A stretch of 64,000 bases of DNA from Flavivirga algicola. Lineage in GTDB: Bacteria > Bacteroidota > Bacteroidia > Flavobacteriales > Flavobacteriaceae. The stretch spans positions 405,697 through 469,696 of the forward strand of contig NZ_JABBHF010000004.1 of NCBI RefSeq assembly GCF_012910715.1, read 5' to 3'. Position numbers and translations under genes: made by a program. The notes beneath the pieces are model-generated. The model was not told the DNA's origin. It worked only from the letters and a program-made list of their open reading frames with translations, and ran no database searches. Shown here piece after piece: positions 9,451-19,549 of this stretch (the first letter of the stretch is position 1; each line of letters begins with the position of its first letter).

Positions 9451-12400
9451 ATGAGAGTAAAAAACTACTATCTAGTACTAGTGTGTTTTGTGTTTGGTAT
9501 TATATCAACATTTGCACAAGAAAGAACTATTACTGGTAAAGCTGTTGACCAAGACAATTTACCATTGCCTGGAGCTACAATTCGGGTTAAGAATTCTACA
9601 CAGGGGACTTCTACAGATTTTGATGGAGTTTATTCTATTAAAGTAAATCAAGGAGAAACTTTAGTATTCAGCTTTGTTGGTTATGAAAATCAAGAAGTTA
9701 CTGTTGGTACATTAAATACCATTAATGTTACCTTACAGGAAGATACCACAACTCTTGAAGAGGTTATTGTTGTAGCGTATGGATCGCAAACAAGAGAGTC
9801 CATTGTAGGAGCTGTTGGTGTTGTGTCGAGTGCTACAATTGAGACACAACAAGTAACATCTCCGTTAAGAGCATTACAAGGAGCCGTTCCAGGGTTGAGT
9901 TTATTGACTGCTGGTGGTCAACCAGGAAATAATCCTATTATAAGGATTAGAGGGATATCTAGTGAAAGTTTAGCAAGAGGACCTCTAATTGTTGTGGATG
10001 GTGCACCGTTTAATGGTAACCTTAGTACAATAAGTCAAGACCAGATCGAATCTGTTTCTGTATTAAAAGATGCGTCTTCGTCAGCTTTGTACGGATCAAG
10101 AGCATCTGGAGGTGTTATATTAATTACGACCAAAAGAGGCCATATAGGTGCAGCACCAAAAGTAACCTTAAGGTCTCAAATAGGAATCTCTAATCCAACT
10201 ATTGGGATTCACAATTTAGCTGCACCAGAAGATTATTTAAAATTAACTTGGCAAGCTTTAAGGAATACTAATCAATACGAAAACGGTGAAACAGCAACAT
10301 TAGCTGCCCAAAATGCAACCAACGGATTAGTAGATTATTTAGGATATAACCCATATAGCGTTGCAAATCCAATAGATACCAATGGTAATTTGGTGGCTGG
10401 TGCTAACTTATTGTGGAACTCCAATTGGGAAGAAGAAGTCATTAGAGAAGATTATCTTAGAGTAAATCATAACCTGAGTATCTCTGGTGGTGGCGATAAA
10501 ACAAGATATTTTATGTCTTTTGATTATTTAGATGAAGAAGGACCAGTTGTTCCTTCCGATTTTGAAAGAGTTGCGACTAGATTAAATTTAGAAACTCAAA
10601 TAAACGATTGGTTTAAAGTAGGACTTAATACCAGTTTCTCCCGTTCCACTTCTAATAATCCGGATCAAACGAGTGGAAGCACAACTCAGGCAATTTCTTG
10701 GATCTATGGATTGTCCAGTATTTATCCTATATACGCCCGAGATGCTAATGGTGCTTTAATTAGAGACGCAGCAGGAGACCGTATTTTCGATTTAGGAAAC
10801 GGGCTTGTTACTGGCCAAGCGGTAAATAGTACGAGACCAGTCTTTAATGGTGAAAACCTTTTAGCTAGTTTAACCTTAGGAAAAGAAAGGCGAGTACGAA
10901 CCAATTATTTAGCAAATGCTTTTGCAGAGATCAACCTTACTAAAGGTTTAACATTTAGAACACGGTTGAGCTACGAAAATTATTTATTTGATTCTTTTAG
11001 TTTTGATGATGATAAGATTGGTGCGGCATCTAATGTGCAAGGGCGTGTATCGCAAGATAGAGATCTAACAACGACTCTTAATGCCATTCAGTCTTTAAAT
11101 TATAAAAATAGTTTTGGCGCTCATAATATCTCTATTGATGCGATAACAGAAGCTTATACAAATACCCAAGACGATTTACTGTCTCAAGGAACTGGTTTCT
11201 TACCAGGGATAGAAAACTTAAACGGGAGTACAACACCAGAAACAGTTGGAGGCAACATAATTACATCTAGGATTAATAGCTACCTAGGCAGGGTAAATTA
11301 TAATTTTAATGAAAAATATTATGGCGAGTTTTCAATAAGAAGAGATGGTTCGACACGTTTTAATGAAGATACCAGATGGGGTAATTTCTTGGCAGGAGGT
11401 ATGAGTTGGATTGTCTCTAAAGAGAATTTTTTAAGAGATAATAATACGCTTACATTTTTAAAACTTAGAGGGTCTTATGGCGAATTAGGTAATAATAGAA
11501 CCACAAGTCGTTTCCCTTTTCAATCTGTATTTCAAACGGGTTTTGTTAATGAAGGTAATTCGGGAATATTATTAGAAGGTGTATCTGATATCAATTTAAG
11601 ATGGGAAAAAGTAGAGTCCTTAAATATTGGGGCAGATTTTGAATTATTTAATGGAAAGATATCGGGTACTTTAGAATATTATAATAAAGAGTCTGTAGAC
11701 CTAATTTTAGATAAGCCATTGCCACGGTCTTTAGGCGTTAATAAAATTGTTACAAATATAGGTTCCATTAAGAACTTTGGATGGGAAGCTTCTCTAAGAT
11801 CGGTTAATTTTAGTACAGATGATTTTACATGGACAACAGGAATTAATTTTGCATTAAATAAGAACGAATGGACTAAGTTACCACAAGATGAGATTTTAAG
11901 TGGTTCCAAACGTTATAGGGTTGGTGGTTCCATTTTTGATTTCTTTATTCGAGAGTGGGCAGGCGTAGATCCTGCTGATGGACGCGGAATGTGGTTTATG
12001 GACGTATTGGATGGCAATGGTGATGTTATTGATAAAGTGACAACGAAAAGCTATGATGATGCAACGAGATACGAACAAGGAAAATCATCGCTACCAGATA
12101 TAGAAGGTGGATTTACTTCTTTTATTAGATATAAACAGTTTGATTTAAATGTGTTGTTCAATTTTAGCTTTGGAGCTTATTTGTTAGATTCAGATTATTC
12201 GACACTTATAAATCCTTTCGAAAACCCTGGAGGAAGTGCGCATCCCGATAATTTTAAAGCTTGGCAAAACCCTGGAGACCTTACCAATTTTCCATTATTG
12301 TTAGCTAGTAATAACGATCATGCATCGCGTTCAACCCGCTTCTTATTTAAAAATGATTACATAAGATTGAAAAGTTTAACGCTTGGTTATAATCTTCCAG

Positions 12401-12576
12401 AGTCATTAATTGAAAGAATAGGGCTGAGCAAGTTAAGGCTGTTTTTACAAGCAGATAATATTTTTACCTGGCAATCCCATAAAGGAATTGATCCAGAGCA
12501 GGCATTTAATGGTATTACTACAAATAGATCGCCATTATCAAAAACTATTACCTCAGGGGTTCTTTTAGAATTTTAA
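9451..12576 (+). CDS. SusC/RagA family TonB-linked outer-membrane transporter
   Basis: 1041 aa. This is the outer-membrane barrel that imports oligosaccharides or other nutrients using TonB energy, working with the SusD protein encoded next. Parts: signal peptide (1-22, ending FGIISTFAQ); a CarboxypepD-regulatory-like domain (about 24-105, ITGKAVDQDNLPLPGATIRV); a TonB box region EEVIVVAYG; a plug with the SusC signature IESVSVLKDASSSALYGSRA and GVILITTKRG; then the beta-barrel, ending in an aromatic C-terminus (GVLLEF). The length is normal. It is the first gene of a susC-susD-lipoprotein transcription unit. No hydrolase is encoded nearby, so the substrate cannot be inferred. Confidence 0.95.
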   Translation: MRVKNYYLVLVCFVFGIISTFAQERTITGKAVDQDNLPLPGATIRVKNSTQGTSTDFDGVYSIKVNQGETLVFSFVGYENQEVTVGTLNTINVTLQEDTTTLEEVIVVAYGSQTRESIVGAVGVVSSATIETQQVTSPLRALQGAVPGLSLLTAGGQPGNNPIIRIRGISSESLARGPLIVVDGAPFNGNLSTISQDQIESVSVLKDASSSALYGSRASGGVILITTKRGHIGAAPKVTLRSQIGISNPTIGIHNLAAPEDYLKLTWQALRNTNQYENGETATLAAQNATNGLVDYLGYNPYSVANPIDTNGNLVAGANLLWNSNWEEEVIREDYLRVNHNLSISGGGDKTRYFMSFDYLDEEGPVVPSDFERVATRLNLETQINDWFKVGLNTSFSRSTSNNPDQTSGSTTQAISWIYGLSSIYPIYARDANGALIRDAAGDRIFDLGNGLVTGQAVNSTRPVFNGENLLASLTLGKERRVRTNYLANAFAEINLTKGLTFRTRLSYENYLFDSFSFDDDKIGAASNVQGRVSQDRDLTTTLNAIQSLNYKNSFGAHNISIDAITEAYTNTQDDLLSQGTGFLPGIENLNGSTTPETVGGNIITSRINSYLGRVNYNFNEKYYGEFSIRRDGSTRFNEDTRWGNFLAGGMSWIVSKENFLRDNNTLTFLKLRGSYGELGNNRTTSRFPFQSVFQTGFVNEGNSGILLEGVSDINLRWEKVESLNIGADFELFNGKISGTLEYYNKESVDLILDKPLPRSLGVNKIVTNIGSIKNFGWEASLRSVNFSTDDFTWTTGINFALNKNEWTKLPQDEILSGSKRYRVGGSIFDFFIREWAGVDPADGRGMWFMDVLDGNGDVIDKVTTKSYDDATRYEQGKSSLPDIEGGFTSFIRYKQFDLNVLFNFSFGAYLLDSDYSTLINPFENPGGSAHPDNFKAWQNPGDLTNFPLLLASNNDHASRSTRFLFKNDYIRLKSLTLGYNLPESLIERIGLSKLRLFLQADNIFTWQSHKGIDPEQAFNGITTNRSPLSKTITSGVLLEF

Positions 12577-12699
12577 AACCAAAAAATTGAAGAAAATGAA
12601 ACCAACAGGGTTAAAATCATTGTTAAGCATTCAATAAAATAATTGTTTTAATCGTCAAAGGTTACATCTGACAATTAAAAATAAATAAAATATAGACAC

Positions 12700-14163
12700 A
12701 TGAAATTACATAATAAATTAAGCATAAAGTTTCTACTAGTCTTAGTCGTTGCTTTTTTGTCTGGTTGCTCAAAAGAGTTTTTAGACGAGCCACAAAATAC
12801 AGCGGGTCTTCCAGAACCTGTAGTTTTTTCAGATAAAGAGATTGTACAATCCTTTATTACGGGAATATATGATAGATATAAAGGACAATGGGATGATGAT
12901 TTAGCAGACGGTGTAAATGATTCCGATCCAGATACAGGCGGATTATATGCCATGTATTTTGCAAGAACGATTAAAGGAAATGATTTAATTCAAGCACCAT
13001 CATGGTTTTTGTTCGATTATGCCCATGAAAATAGAGGACCGTCTTTTAGACGAACAAGTTTTACATGGTCTTTCAATTTTGAAATAATCAACTATGCAAA
13101 CGTATTAATTAAAGGTGTTACGGAAAGCCCAGATTTGGACGAAACGACTAAAAAAGAGTTTATAGCAGTAGGGAAGGCTATAAGAGCCTTTCATTATTTT
13201 CAAATAGCTCTGGAATTTGCACCTAATTACAATAGTGATCCCAGTAGCACTAGAATTCCTATTTATTTAGAGCCAGCTACAGGAGCCTCAGAAGGAAATG
13301 CTCCAAGTTCGTTAACAGCTATATACGATTTAATATTATCGGACTTAAAAGAAGCTATCCTGGATTTACCAGAAGAAAGGCTTGGTAAAAGTTACATTAA
13401 CAAATCGGTAGCCAACGGAATTTTAGCACGTGTTTTATTAGTGACTCAAGATGATTGGGGCTTGGCTTCTTCGGCAGCAAGAGCAGCCTATGGAGGTACC
13501 GCTACCTCGGCTGTGGTTTCTACAAATTGGGGCAATGGTTTTAGTGATTTAACCGATCAAGACTGGCTTTGGGGACATTTTCAAAATGGTACAAACGAAA
13601 CTAATTTCTTCTGGATGGCACCTCATGTTTTTGCAGATCATTTATCATTGTCATTCCAAGCTACCTATATAAATACAAATTTTAGGGATGCATTTTCAGA
13701 TACCGATGTTAGAAAGCTATTTCAGGATATTTATAGTTCTTCAACCCCTTACAGGGAATTTGTAACTACAAAGTTTGCATTTACATTTTCATCCGATGTG
13801 CCTTTAATGCGAAAGTCTGAAATGGTGCTCATCGATGCCGAAGCACAATATAATTTAGGCAACGAGCCAGAAGCCAGAAACTTACTTTTTGCTTTGCAGA
13901 AAGATAGAGATCCCAATGCTACATTATCTACGAATTCTGGAAATGCACTTATGAATGAAATTTTGTTAGAGAGACGAAAAGAACTTTACGGTGAAATAGG
14001 TGTAGAATGGTTTGATGCCAAAAGATTAAGAATGCCTATTAATAGAGATGCTATACACAGAGTGGTTGTTAATGTGCCTGCCGATAGTGAATTATTTTAT
14101 TTAAATATTCCACAATCGGAAATAGATGCTAACCCTAATATGGATGAAAGTTTAAATCAATAA
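12700..14163 (+). CDS. SusD/RagB family nutrient-binding outer-membrane lipoprotein
   Basis: 487 aa. This is the surface lipoprotein that caps the SusC barrel and captures substrate. The signal peptide ends in VVAFLSGC, followed by SKEFLDEP, which is the standard SusD start (C-[ST]-[KD]-x-F-L-D). The N-terminal SusD-like region has TPR helices. The C-terminal region contains MRKSEMVLIDAEAQYNLGN and NEILLERRKELYGE, both typical of the family, with FDAKRLRMP before the end. It follows susC by 123 bp on the same strand and precedes a small lipoprotein gene by 15 bp. Confidence 0.95.
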   Translation: MKLHNKLSIKFLLVLVVAFLSGCSKEFLDEPQNTAGLPEPVVFSDKEIVQSFITGIYDRYKGQWDDDLADGVNDSDPDTGGLYAMYFARTIKGNDLIQAPSWFLFDYAHENRGPSFRRTSFTWSFNFEIINYANVLIKGVTESPDLDETTKKEFIAVGKAIRAFHYFQIALEFAPNYNSDPSSTRIPIYLEPATGASEGNAPSSLTAIYDLILSDLKEAILDLPEERLGKSYINKSVANGILARVLLVTQDDWGLASSAARAAYGGTATSAVVSTNWGNGFSDLTDQDWLWGHFQNGTNETNFFWMAPHVFADHLSLSFQATYINTNFRDAFSDTDVRKLFQDIYSSSTPYREFVTTKFAFTFSSDVPLMRKSEMVLIDAEAQYNLGNEPEARNLLFALQKDRDPNATLSTNSGNALMNEILLERRKELYGEIGVEWFDAKRLRMPINRDAIHRVVVNVPADSELFYLNIPQSEIDANPNMDESLNQ

Positions 14164-14178
14164 TAAATAAGCATAATT

Positions 14179-14892
14179 ATGAAAAAAACAATCTGTTTAT
14201 TATTAGCAATATCACTATTGGTTTTTTATAACTGTGACGATAGTGATGATAATGATCAAATCACAATTAATTATATAGCTTTCGAAGCAACATCTTATAA
14301 TTTTGGAGTCGATCTGCAAAGTAGTAATTCTAACGATATTAAAGTTTACACAACTCTAATTTCGAATGTAGAAAGAGTATTTAATATTAATATTGAAACA
14401 GACATGTCTACAGCAGATCCTGCATCTTATACGGTTCCTGCATCTGTTGCTGTGCCAGCGAATACTAATGAGGGGACTTTTACAGTAAATATATCAGACT
14501 TAAATATAGGGCCAGATGGTGAAACATTAGTGCTTTCCTTTGCCAATGAGGCAGGTTTGCTTATTGGCGACCCTATAACACTTAATATTAAACAAATTTG
14601 TCCTTATCCTGAAACCCAATTGGACATTATATTTGATGACTTTGCTGATGAGCAATTTTGGGAGCTGTACGATTCTAATGATGTCTTGTTGTTTGAAGGC
14701 GGCCCATATCCAGACCAAACAGAATTTAGCAGAACATTTTGTTTAGAAAATGGGACATATAAAATTTTAATGGGTGATGTCTTTGGAGATGGAGGCGGTC
14801 CGTATACCATTTCCAACAACGGTAATGTACTGGTTACTGGAGATGGCGATCATGGTTTTGGAGAAGAAATAACATTTCAAATAAATAATTAA
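14179..14892 (+). CDS. lipoprotein, third gene of the SusC/SusD locus; function unknown
   Basis: 237 aa. The signal peptide ends in LLVFYNC, a lipobox-type end, followed by an acidic stretch (DDSDDNDQ). Residues about 25-135 look like one beta-sandwich repeat related to Calx-beta-type modules. After CPYPETQ comes a second beta-rich domain with FSRTFCLENGTYKILMGDVF and GDGGGPY, resembling the glycine/aspartate-rich beta domains found in secreted Bacteroidota proteins. It starts 15 bp after susD, so it is probably co-expressed and surface-exposed, perhaps as an extra binding protein in the place that SusE/SusF take in other loci. That role is inferred from position only. Confidence 0.8.
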   Translation: MKKTICLLLAISLLVFYNCDDSDDNDQITINYIAFEATSYNFGVDLQSSNSNDIKVYTTLISNVERVFNINIETDMSTADPASYTVPASVAVPANTNEGTFTVNISDLNIGPDGETLVLSFANEAGLLIGDPITLNIKQICPYPETQLDIIFDDFADEQFWELYDSNDVLLFEGGPYPDQTEFSRTFCLENGTYKILMGDVFGDGGGPYTISNNGNVLVTGDGDHGFGEEITFQINN

Positions 14893-14910
14893 CTAAACTA
14901 ACTTAACTAT

Positions 14911-14948
14911 TAATTTGGACCGGGAATTTAGTTTCCCGGTTTAAATTA
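14911..14948 (+). terminator. long hairpin after the SusC/SusD locus
   Basis: A 16-bp stem (14911-14926 with 14933-14948) includes ACCGGGAA/TTCCCGGT and two G-T pairs around a 6-nt loop. It starts 18 bp after the last stop codon. There is no long T-run, but position and stem strength suggest a transcription end. Confidence 0.65.
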
Positions 14949-14979
14949 TTCAACTATTCACTTCTTGCTGCGATTGTTA

Positions 14980-14997
14980 TGTCAATTATTATTGACA
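14980..14997. repeat. short perfect inverted repeat near the lspA 3' end
   Basis: TGTCAAT-TATT-ATTGACA, with CTTGC/GCAAG flanks outside it that can extend the stem after an internal loop. It lies 32 bp beyond the lspA stop, between convergent genes, and may protect or end the lspA transcript. Confidence 0.5.
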
Positions 14998-15028
14998 CGA
15001 CGCAAGCACTTTTAATTTTATAAGCTAA

Positions 15029-15544
15029 TTATGACTCAGAAGTTTTCTTCTTCTTAAAACTAGAAATAGCTAAAATTATAATACCTGTAGTTACCGATAA
15101 GTCGGCCATATTAAATATGCCTGTCTTAAAAACTCCGCCTAAGTCGATAAATAAGAAATCGGTAACAGACCCATATACTACACGATCATAAACATTCGCA
15201 AAGCCACCACCAATAATACTTGCAAAAGCAAAAAGCGATAAGTTATCTAAGCTTTTGTCTCTAAAAATATAACGCACCACAAAGCCAAGTACTACAATAG
15301 GTAAAATAAGTAATAGGATAATTCTAAGGGTGGGATTTAAATCGCTGCCCATACCTAAAAAAGCACCGGCATTTTCGACATTCATCATTAAAAAAGCATC
15401 GCCTATTAAAGAAATACGTTCTCCAGGATGAATCTCTGTCCGAGCATCTACATTCGTTCTAACAAGGGCTTTGGAAATTTGATCGACAGCAATCGTTAAA
15501 ACAATAACCAGAATAATATAAATGGAGCGCTTTGATAATTTCAT
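15029..15544 (-). CDS. lspA: lipoprotein signal peptidase (signal peptidase II)
   Basis: 171 aa. This inner-membrane aspartyl protease removes signal peptides from diacylated prolipoproteins. Four membrane segments are visible. The two catalytic Asp residues are in SVTDFLF (about D129) and FNMADLSV (about D148), and NAGAF and NVYDRV are conserved too. The length is typical. It is immediately downstream of fabD with no intergenic base (fabD stop ends at 15545), so the two genes form a unit on the minus strand. Confidence 0.95.
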   Translation of the reverse strand: MKLSKRSIYIILVIVLTIAVDQISKALVRTNVDARTEIHPGERISLIGDAFLMMNVENAGAFLGMGSDLNPTLRIILLLILPIVVLGFVVRYIFRDKSLDNLSLFAFASIIGGGFANVYDRVVYGSVTDFLFIDLGGVFKTGIFNMADLSVTTGIIILAISSFKKKKTSES

Positions 15545-16435
15545 TTAGTTAGTTTCAAAAGTGGCTGAAGCTGTTTGGGCTTCTCTATTAATTTTCTTTA
15601 CTAAGCCTTGTAAAACTTTACCAGGACCAACTTCGGTAAATAAAGTAGCGCCATCTGCAATCATTTGTTGTACCGATTGTGTCCAACGTACTGGAGCTGT
15701 TAATTGAGAAATTAAATTAGTTTTTATAGCAGCTTCATCAGTAACGGCATTGGCTGTTACGTTTTGATAAATAGGACAGTCGGGTTTGCTAAAAGTAGTA
15801 TTTTCTATGGCGGCAGCCAATTCTTCACGAGCTGGTTCCATTAATGGAGAATGAAAAGCCCCGCCAACAGGTAATAATAGTGCACGGCGTGCCCCAGCGT
15901 CTTTTAAAGAATCACATGCTTTATTAATGGCCTCAACCTCTCCTGAAATGACTAATTGCCCAGGACAGTTATAATTTGCAGCAACAACAATGCCATCTGT
16001 AACAGCACATACTTTTTCAACAATATTATCATCTAAGCCTAAAACGGCAGCCATGGTGCTTGGCTGTAATTCACAAGCTTTTTGCATGGCTAAAGCACGT
16101 TGGGATACCAACTTTAATCCATCTTCAAAATTTAAAGCACCATTAGCCACTAGTGCAGAAAATTCACCTAGAGAATGTCCAGCAACCATTTCTGGTTTAA
16201 AAGCATCTCCTAAGGTTTTTGCCAAAATAACCGAATGCAAAAATATGGCGGGTTGTGTTACCTTAGTTTCTTTAAGGTCATTGGCAGAACCTTCAAACAT
16301 GATGTCCGTAATATTGAAGCCAAGAATATCATTTGCTTGTTCAAATAATTCTTGAGCCGAAGGAGATTTTTCATATAAGTCTAAGCCCATTCCTGAAAAT
16401 TGAGCGCCTTGACCTGGAAATATATATGCTTTCAT
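15545..16435 (-). CDS. fabD: malonyl-CoA:ACP transacylase
   Basis: 296 aa. It moves malonyl groups from CoA to acyl carrier protein in fatty acid synthesis in the cytoplasm. The N-terminal FPGQGAQFSGMG oxyanion motif, the nucleophile elbow AGHSLGEFSAL (S88) and the catalytic His in GGAFHSPLM (H195) are all present. The C-terminal TEVGPGKVLQGL motif is intact. The size is normal for bacterial FabD. It is followed directly by lspA. Confidence 0.96.
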   Translation of the reverse strand: MKAYIFPGQGAQFSGMGLDLYEKSPSAQELFEQANDILGFNITDIMFEGSANDLKETKVTQPAIFLHSVILAKTLGDAFKPEMVAGHSLGEFSALVANGALNFEDGLKLVSQRALAMQKACELQPSTMAAVLGLDDNIVEKVCAVTDGIVVAANYNCPGQLVISGEVEAINKACDSLKDAGARRALLLPVGGAFHSPLMEPAREELAAAIENTTFSKPDCPIYQNVTANAVTDEAAIKTNLISQLTAPVRWTQSVQQMIADGATLFTEVGPGKVLQGLVKKINREAQTASATFETN

Positions 16436-16698
16436 GTGTAAAGTAATTATAAGTTTTTAAGAGGTCACAGTCTATTACTAGTGTGACATATGTTTATTTT
16501 TTCTGTTGGTTTGTTTTTAGTGCTGCAAAAGTATAAATAAAATCTTTAAGAAGGGATAAGATCGTTTTGAAGACTTAGAACTGTTAGAAAACAGAAGCAA
16601 GACTTAATTTTAGAACGATTAGAAATATTAGATCTCATGAATAAGGCTTTTATATTCTCATTTCTGAAAGCGAAGCGAAGCGGCCTTTTTTCTTAAAA

Positions 16699-18255
16699 TT
16701 ACAAACCAATGGCTGCCGCTTCGGCGCAACGTTCACCATCCATAGCAGCAGATACAATACCTCCAGCATAGCCACCACCTTCGCCACAAGGAAATAAATT
16801 AGAAACTTCTGGATGTGCTAATTGTTCATTTCTCGGAATACATACTGGTGATGAGGTTCTGGATTCTACACCAACAATATTGGCTTCGGAAGTATAATAA
16901 CCTTTCATTTTTTGCCCGAAAGCTTGAAATCCTTTTCTAAGTCTGCTTCCTATTAATTTGGGTAATAGGGAATGTAAAGGTGCCGATTTTAATCCTGGTT
17001 GATACGAGGTCGGATTCAAATTATCCGACAGTTTGCCTTCTACAAAATCGGTAAGTTTTTGAGCTGGTGCTGTCTGACTTCTGCCACCAGCCGTAAAGGC
17101 TAGCTTCTCTAAGTTTTTCTGATATTCCAGACCCTTTAAAACGCCAAATTTCTCATATTTGTGTAAATCGATATCGGCATTTATTTCAACAACGATCCCC
17201 GAATTAGCATACAGGTTGTTTCTTTTAGAAGGTGACATGCCATTTACCACAACTTCGCCATTTGCTGTAGCTGCTGGTACTATAAATCCACCAGGGCACA
17301 TACAGAAAGAGTAGACCCCACGGTTATTTACCTGGTTCACCAAACTATAAGATGCAGCTGGAAGCAGTTCATGCCGTTCACCATTACAATGGTATTGTAT
17401 AGCATCTATAATATGCTGCGGATGTTCTACGCGTACTCCCATGGCAAACGATTTAGCTTCTAAGGCAATTTTCTTTTTATGCAATAAATAAAAAATATCC
17501 CGAGCCGAATGTCCAGTGGCTAAAATAACTCTGTTCACAGTTATTTCGTCTCCATTGTGAACTTGTAGGGCTTGTATTTTGTTGGTTTTTATAATAAAGT
17601 CGGTCACTTTGGTTTCAAAATGAATTTCTCCACCATAATTTAAAATAGTTTCCCGTATATTTTGAACCACTTTAGGCAATTTATTAGTCCCAATATGCGG
17701 GTGGGCATCCACTAGAATTTGATCTGTAGCCCCGTGGAACACCAGATTTTCAAAAATCCGACGCACATCCCCCCGTTTTAAGCTTCGTGTATATAATTTT
17801 CCATCGCTATAAGTACCTGCGCCGCCTTCTCCAAAGCAATAGTTGGAATCTTCATTAACATCATGATCCTGATTGATGGCTTTAAGGTCGCGTCGTCTGT
17901 CCTGAACGTTTTTGCCACGTTCTAATACGACAGGTTTATAGCCTAACTCGATACAACGCAAAGCTGCATACATTCCAGCGGGGCCAAAACCGATAATATG
18001 GACAGGTTTTGCTTTCGAAACATCTTGATAATCAAAAGTATATTCAGAAGTTTTAGGTAGCGCTTCTCTAATATAAACAGCAACTTTATAGTTGAAAAAA
18101 ATTTTTGGTTTTCGAGCATCAATAGACTTACGAAGTATTTTGATACCTGTGATGTCTTCTTTGTCAATGTCTAAAACATGTGCCGATTTTATTATTAAAA
18201 TATCACTGCGTGCTTCGTCTTTAAGTGAAACACGAAGTTGAATCTCTTTTACCAT
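16699..18255 (-). CDS. FAD-dependent dehydrogenase/oxidoreductase (COG2509-like)
   Basis: 518 aa. The N-terminal 85 residues form a small domain found in this family. A dinucleotide-binding motif follows: VHIIGFGPAGMYAALRC. Further conserved parts are CFGEGGAGTYSDGKLYTR, RVILATGHSARDIF and a C-terminal FAD motif FPCGEGGGYAGGIVSAAMDG. The family is widespread in bacteria but its substrate is not established; it resembles HI0933/GidA-type flavoproteins. It is a single gene on the minus strand between fabD and the DinB gene, with no obvious operon partner. Confidence 0.88.
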   Translation of the reverse strand: MVKEIQLRVSLKDEARSDILIIKSAHVLDIDKEDITGIKILRKSIDARKPKIFFNYKVAVYIREALPKTSEYTFDYQDVSKAKPVHIIGFGPAGMYAALRCIELGYKPVVLERGKNVQDRRRDLKAINQDHDVNEDSNYCFGEGGAGTYSDGKLYTRSLKRGDVRRIFENLVFHGATDQILVDAHPHIGTNKLPKVVQNIRETILNYGGEIHFETKVTDFIIKTNKIQALQVHNGDEITVNRVILATGHSARDIFYLLHKKKIALEAKSFAMGVRVEHPQHIIDAIQYHCNGERHELLPAASYSLVNQVNNRGVYSFCMCPGGFIVPAATANGEVVVNGMSPSKRNNLYANSGIVVEINADIDLHKYEKFGVLKGLEYQKNLEKLAFTAGGRSQTAPAQKLTDFVEGKLSDNLNPTSYQPGLKSAPLHSLLPKLIGSRLRKGFQAFGQKMKGYYTSEANIVGVESRTSSPVCIPRNEQLAHPEVSNLFPCGEGGGYAGGIVSAAMDGERCAEAAAIGL

Positions 18256-18369
18256 AACGCAAAACTACTTAAAAATAAGAGAAGATTTTTAAAATGAGCT
18301 TTATGATTAAAAGAGCCATTTAGTTAAGCTATTTATAATTGCTGATTAAAAAATATTTGTTGATCAAAA

Positions 18370-18882
18370 TCAGGATACAAAATAACGTTCCTCTAAAATA
18401 TTCAAATGGTGTTTGGCGTGTCCAATAATAGTAAAACCAAGAGCCAGTGTGCTAATCTTTGTTTCAAAAGAAATACCAACTCGATGAAGCATGTCTTCAT
18501 TAAAACTCTTGAACAATACCATAGTAGATTGCCTTACTATTTTAAATTCGTTTAGTAAATCTTTGATGCTTCTATTGTTTGCATAAGCGTTTTTGGCATA
18601 CGTGTTTTCATCAAAGCCCAAAAGAGCCTTTGGTTCTAATCTGGAGATGCATAAAGCTCTGTAGGCAAGTATTCTTTCGGTATCTATAACATGCTGAAGC
18701 AATTCTTTAGGCGTCCATTTGCCTGATTCGTATCTGTATTCTTGATAGGTAGTTAACTTTTCTGTAAAACCTTCAAAAATAGTTTCACTCTTCTTTAAAC
18801 CATCTATTAACTCTATATCATCAACGAGTTTTATATATCTGTCATAAAAGTTTGGAATAAATTTTAAATCGGATTTTTTCAT
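18370..18882 (-). CDS. DinB-family protein
   Basis: About 170 aa. The start is taken at the ATG complement of 18880-18882, 4 nt after the stop of the upstream gene; a start 13 codons earlier would overlap that gene. It is a four-helix DinB/YfiT-like fold with the probable metal-site histidines in LLQHVIDTERILAYRAL and IIGHAKHHLNILEERY. DinB-like proteins often act as metal-dependent thiol transferases or are stress-induced; the actual reaction here is unknown. It is translationally coupled to the PNPOx-like gene. Confidence 0.85.
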   Translation of the reverse strand: MKKSDLKFIPNFYDRYIKLVDDIELIDGLKKSETIFEGFTEKLTTYQEYRYESGKWTPKELLQHVIDTERILAYRALCISRLEPKALLGFDENTYAKNAYANNRSIKDLLNEFKIVRQSTMVLFKSFNEDMLHRVGISFETKISTLALGFTIIGHAKHHLNILEERYFVS

Positions 18883-18886
18883 TATT

Positions 18887-19549
18887 TTAGGTTTTATTCT
18901 TTTTATAATATTGAACGACATGTTTCGGAGTCCTTAGTTGTTTTGGCAGTAAGGAGTCTCTAACAGGAAGTTTTGCTACTTGTTTTAATGGTATAATACC
19001 TGCCCAAATAGGGAGTTCTAAATCATTTTTTTCATCAAGAACACCTTCATCTCTAACTTTGGCAGATGCGGTCTGTATTTCCATTTCTATAACGAGTGTG
19101 CTATTAAATTCTTTAAGATTCATAGGTCTAAGTGTATCCCACCTGCCAGGAATCATATGGTCTACCACGCATTTTAAGGCAGCTTCTTTTTTTTCTTTGT
19201 TTTCAACTACAGTTATGCTGGTGAATAGTGTGGCCGATCTGTAATTTACAGAATGATGAAATCCAGAACGTGCTAGTACAAGGGCGTCTAAATGCATAAT
19301 AGTCATGGAGGCTTCTTTGGCCTCGATAAGCGCTAATAACATCCTGTTTTTTAAAGAACCGTGTAAATATAGCTTATTATCTATTCTTCCATATGCCATA
19401 GGCAAGCAAATAGCTTTTCCATTATAATTGTAGCTTACATACCCAACAAATCCTGCGTCTAGTATATCGTTTATTTGTTCTACGTTATAAGTAGCTCTTT
19501 TAGGACCTCGTTTTACTTGGTTTAATTCTGAAATTGTATAAGTTGACAT
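18887..19549 (-). CDS. pyridoxamine 5'-phosphate oxidase-like flavin-binding protein (NimA-like)
   Basis: 220 aa. It has the split-barrel flavin fold: GFVGYVSYNYNGKAICLPMAYGRIDNKLYLHGS near the N-terminus (quoted in pieces: GFVGYVSYNYNGKAICLP, LYLHGSLKNRML), then LARSGFHHSVNYRSATLF and HMIPGRWDTLRPMN, which match the Pyridox_ox_2/NimA-like group. Family members bind FMN and some reduce nitroaromatic drugs. It is divergently transcribed from a MocR-type regulator (98 bp between start codons) and coupled to a DinB gene. MocR proteins that are divergent from vitamin B6-related genes usually control them. Confidence 0.87.
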   Translation of the reverse strand: MSTYTISELNQVKRGPKRATYNVEQINDILDAGFVGYVSYNYNGKAICLPMAYGRIDNKLYLHGSLKNRMLLALIEAKEASMTIMHLDALVLARSGFHHSVNYRSATLFTSITVVENKEKKEAALKCVVDHMIPGRWDTLRPMNLKEFNSTLVIEMEIQTASAKVRDEGVLDEKNDLELPIWAGIIPLKQVAKLPVRDSLLPKQLRTPKHVVQYYKKNKT

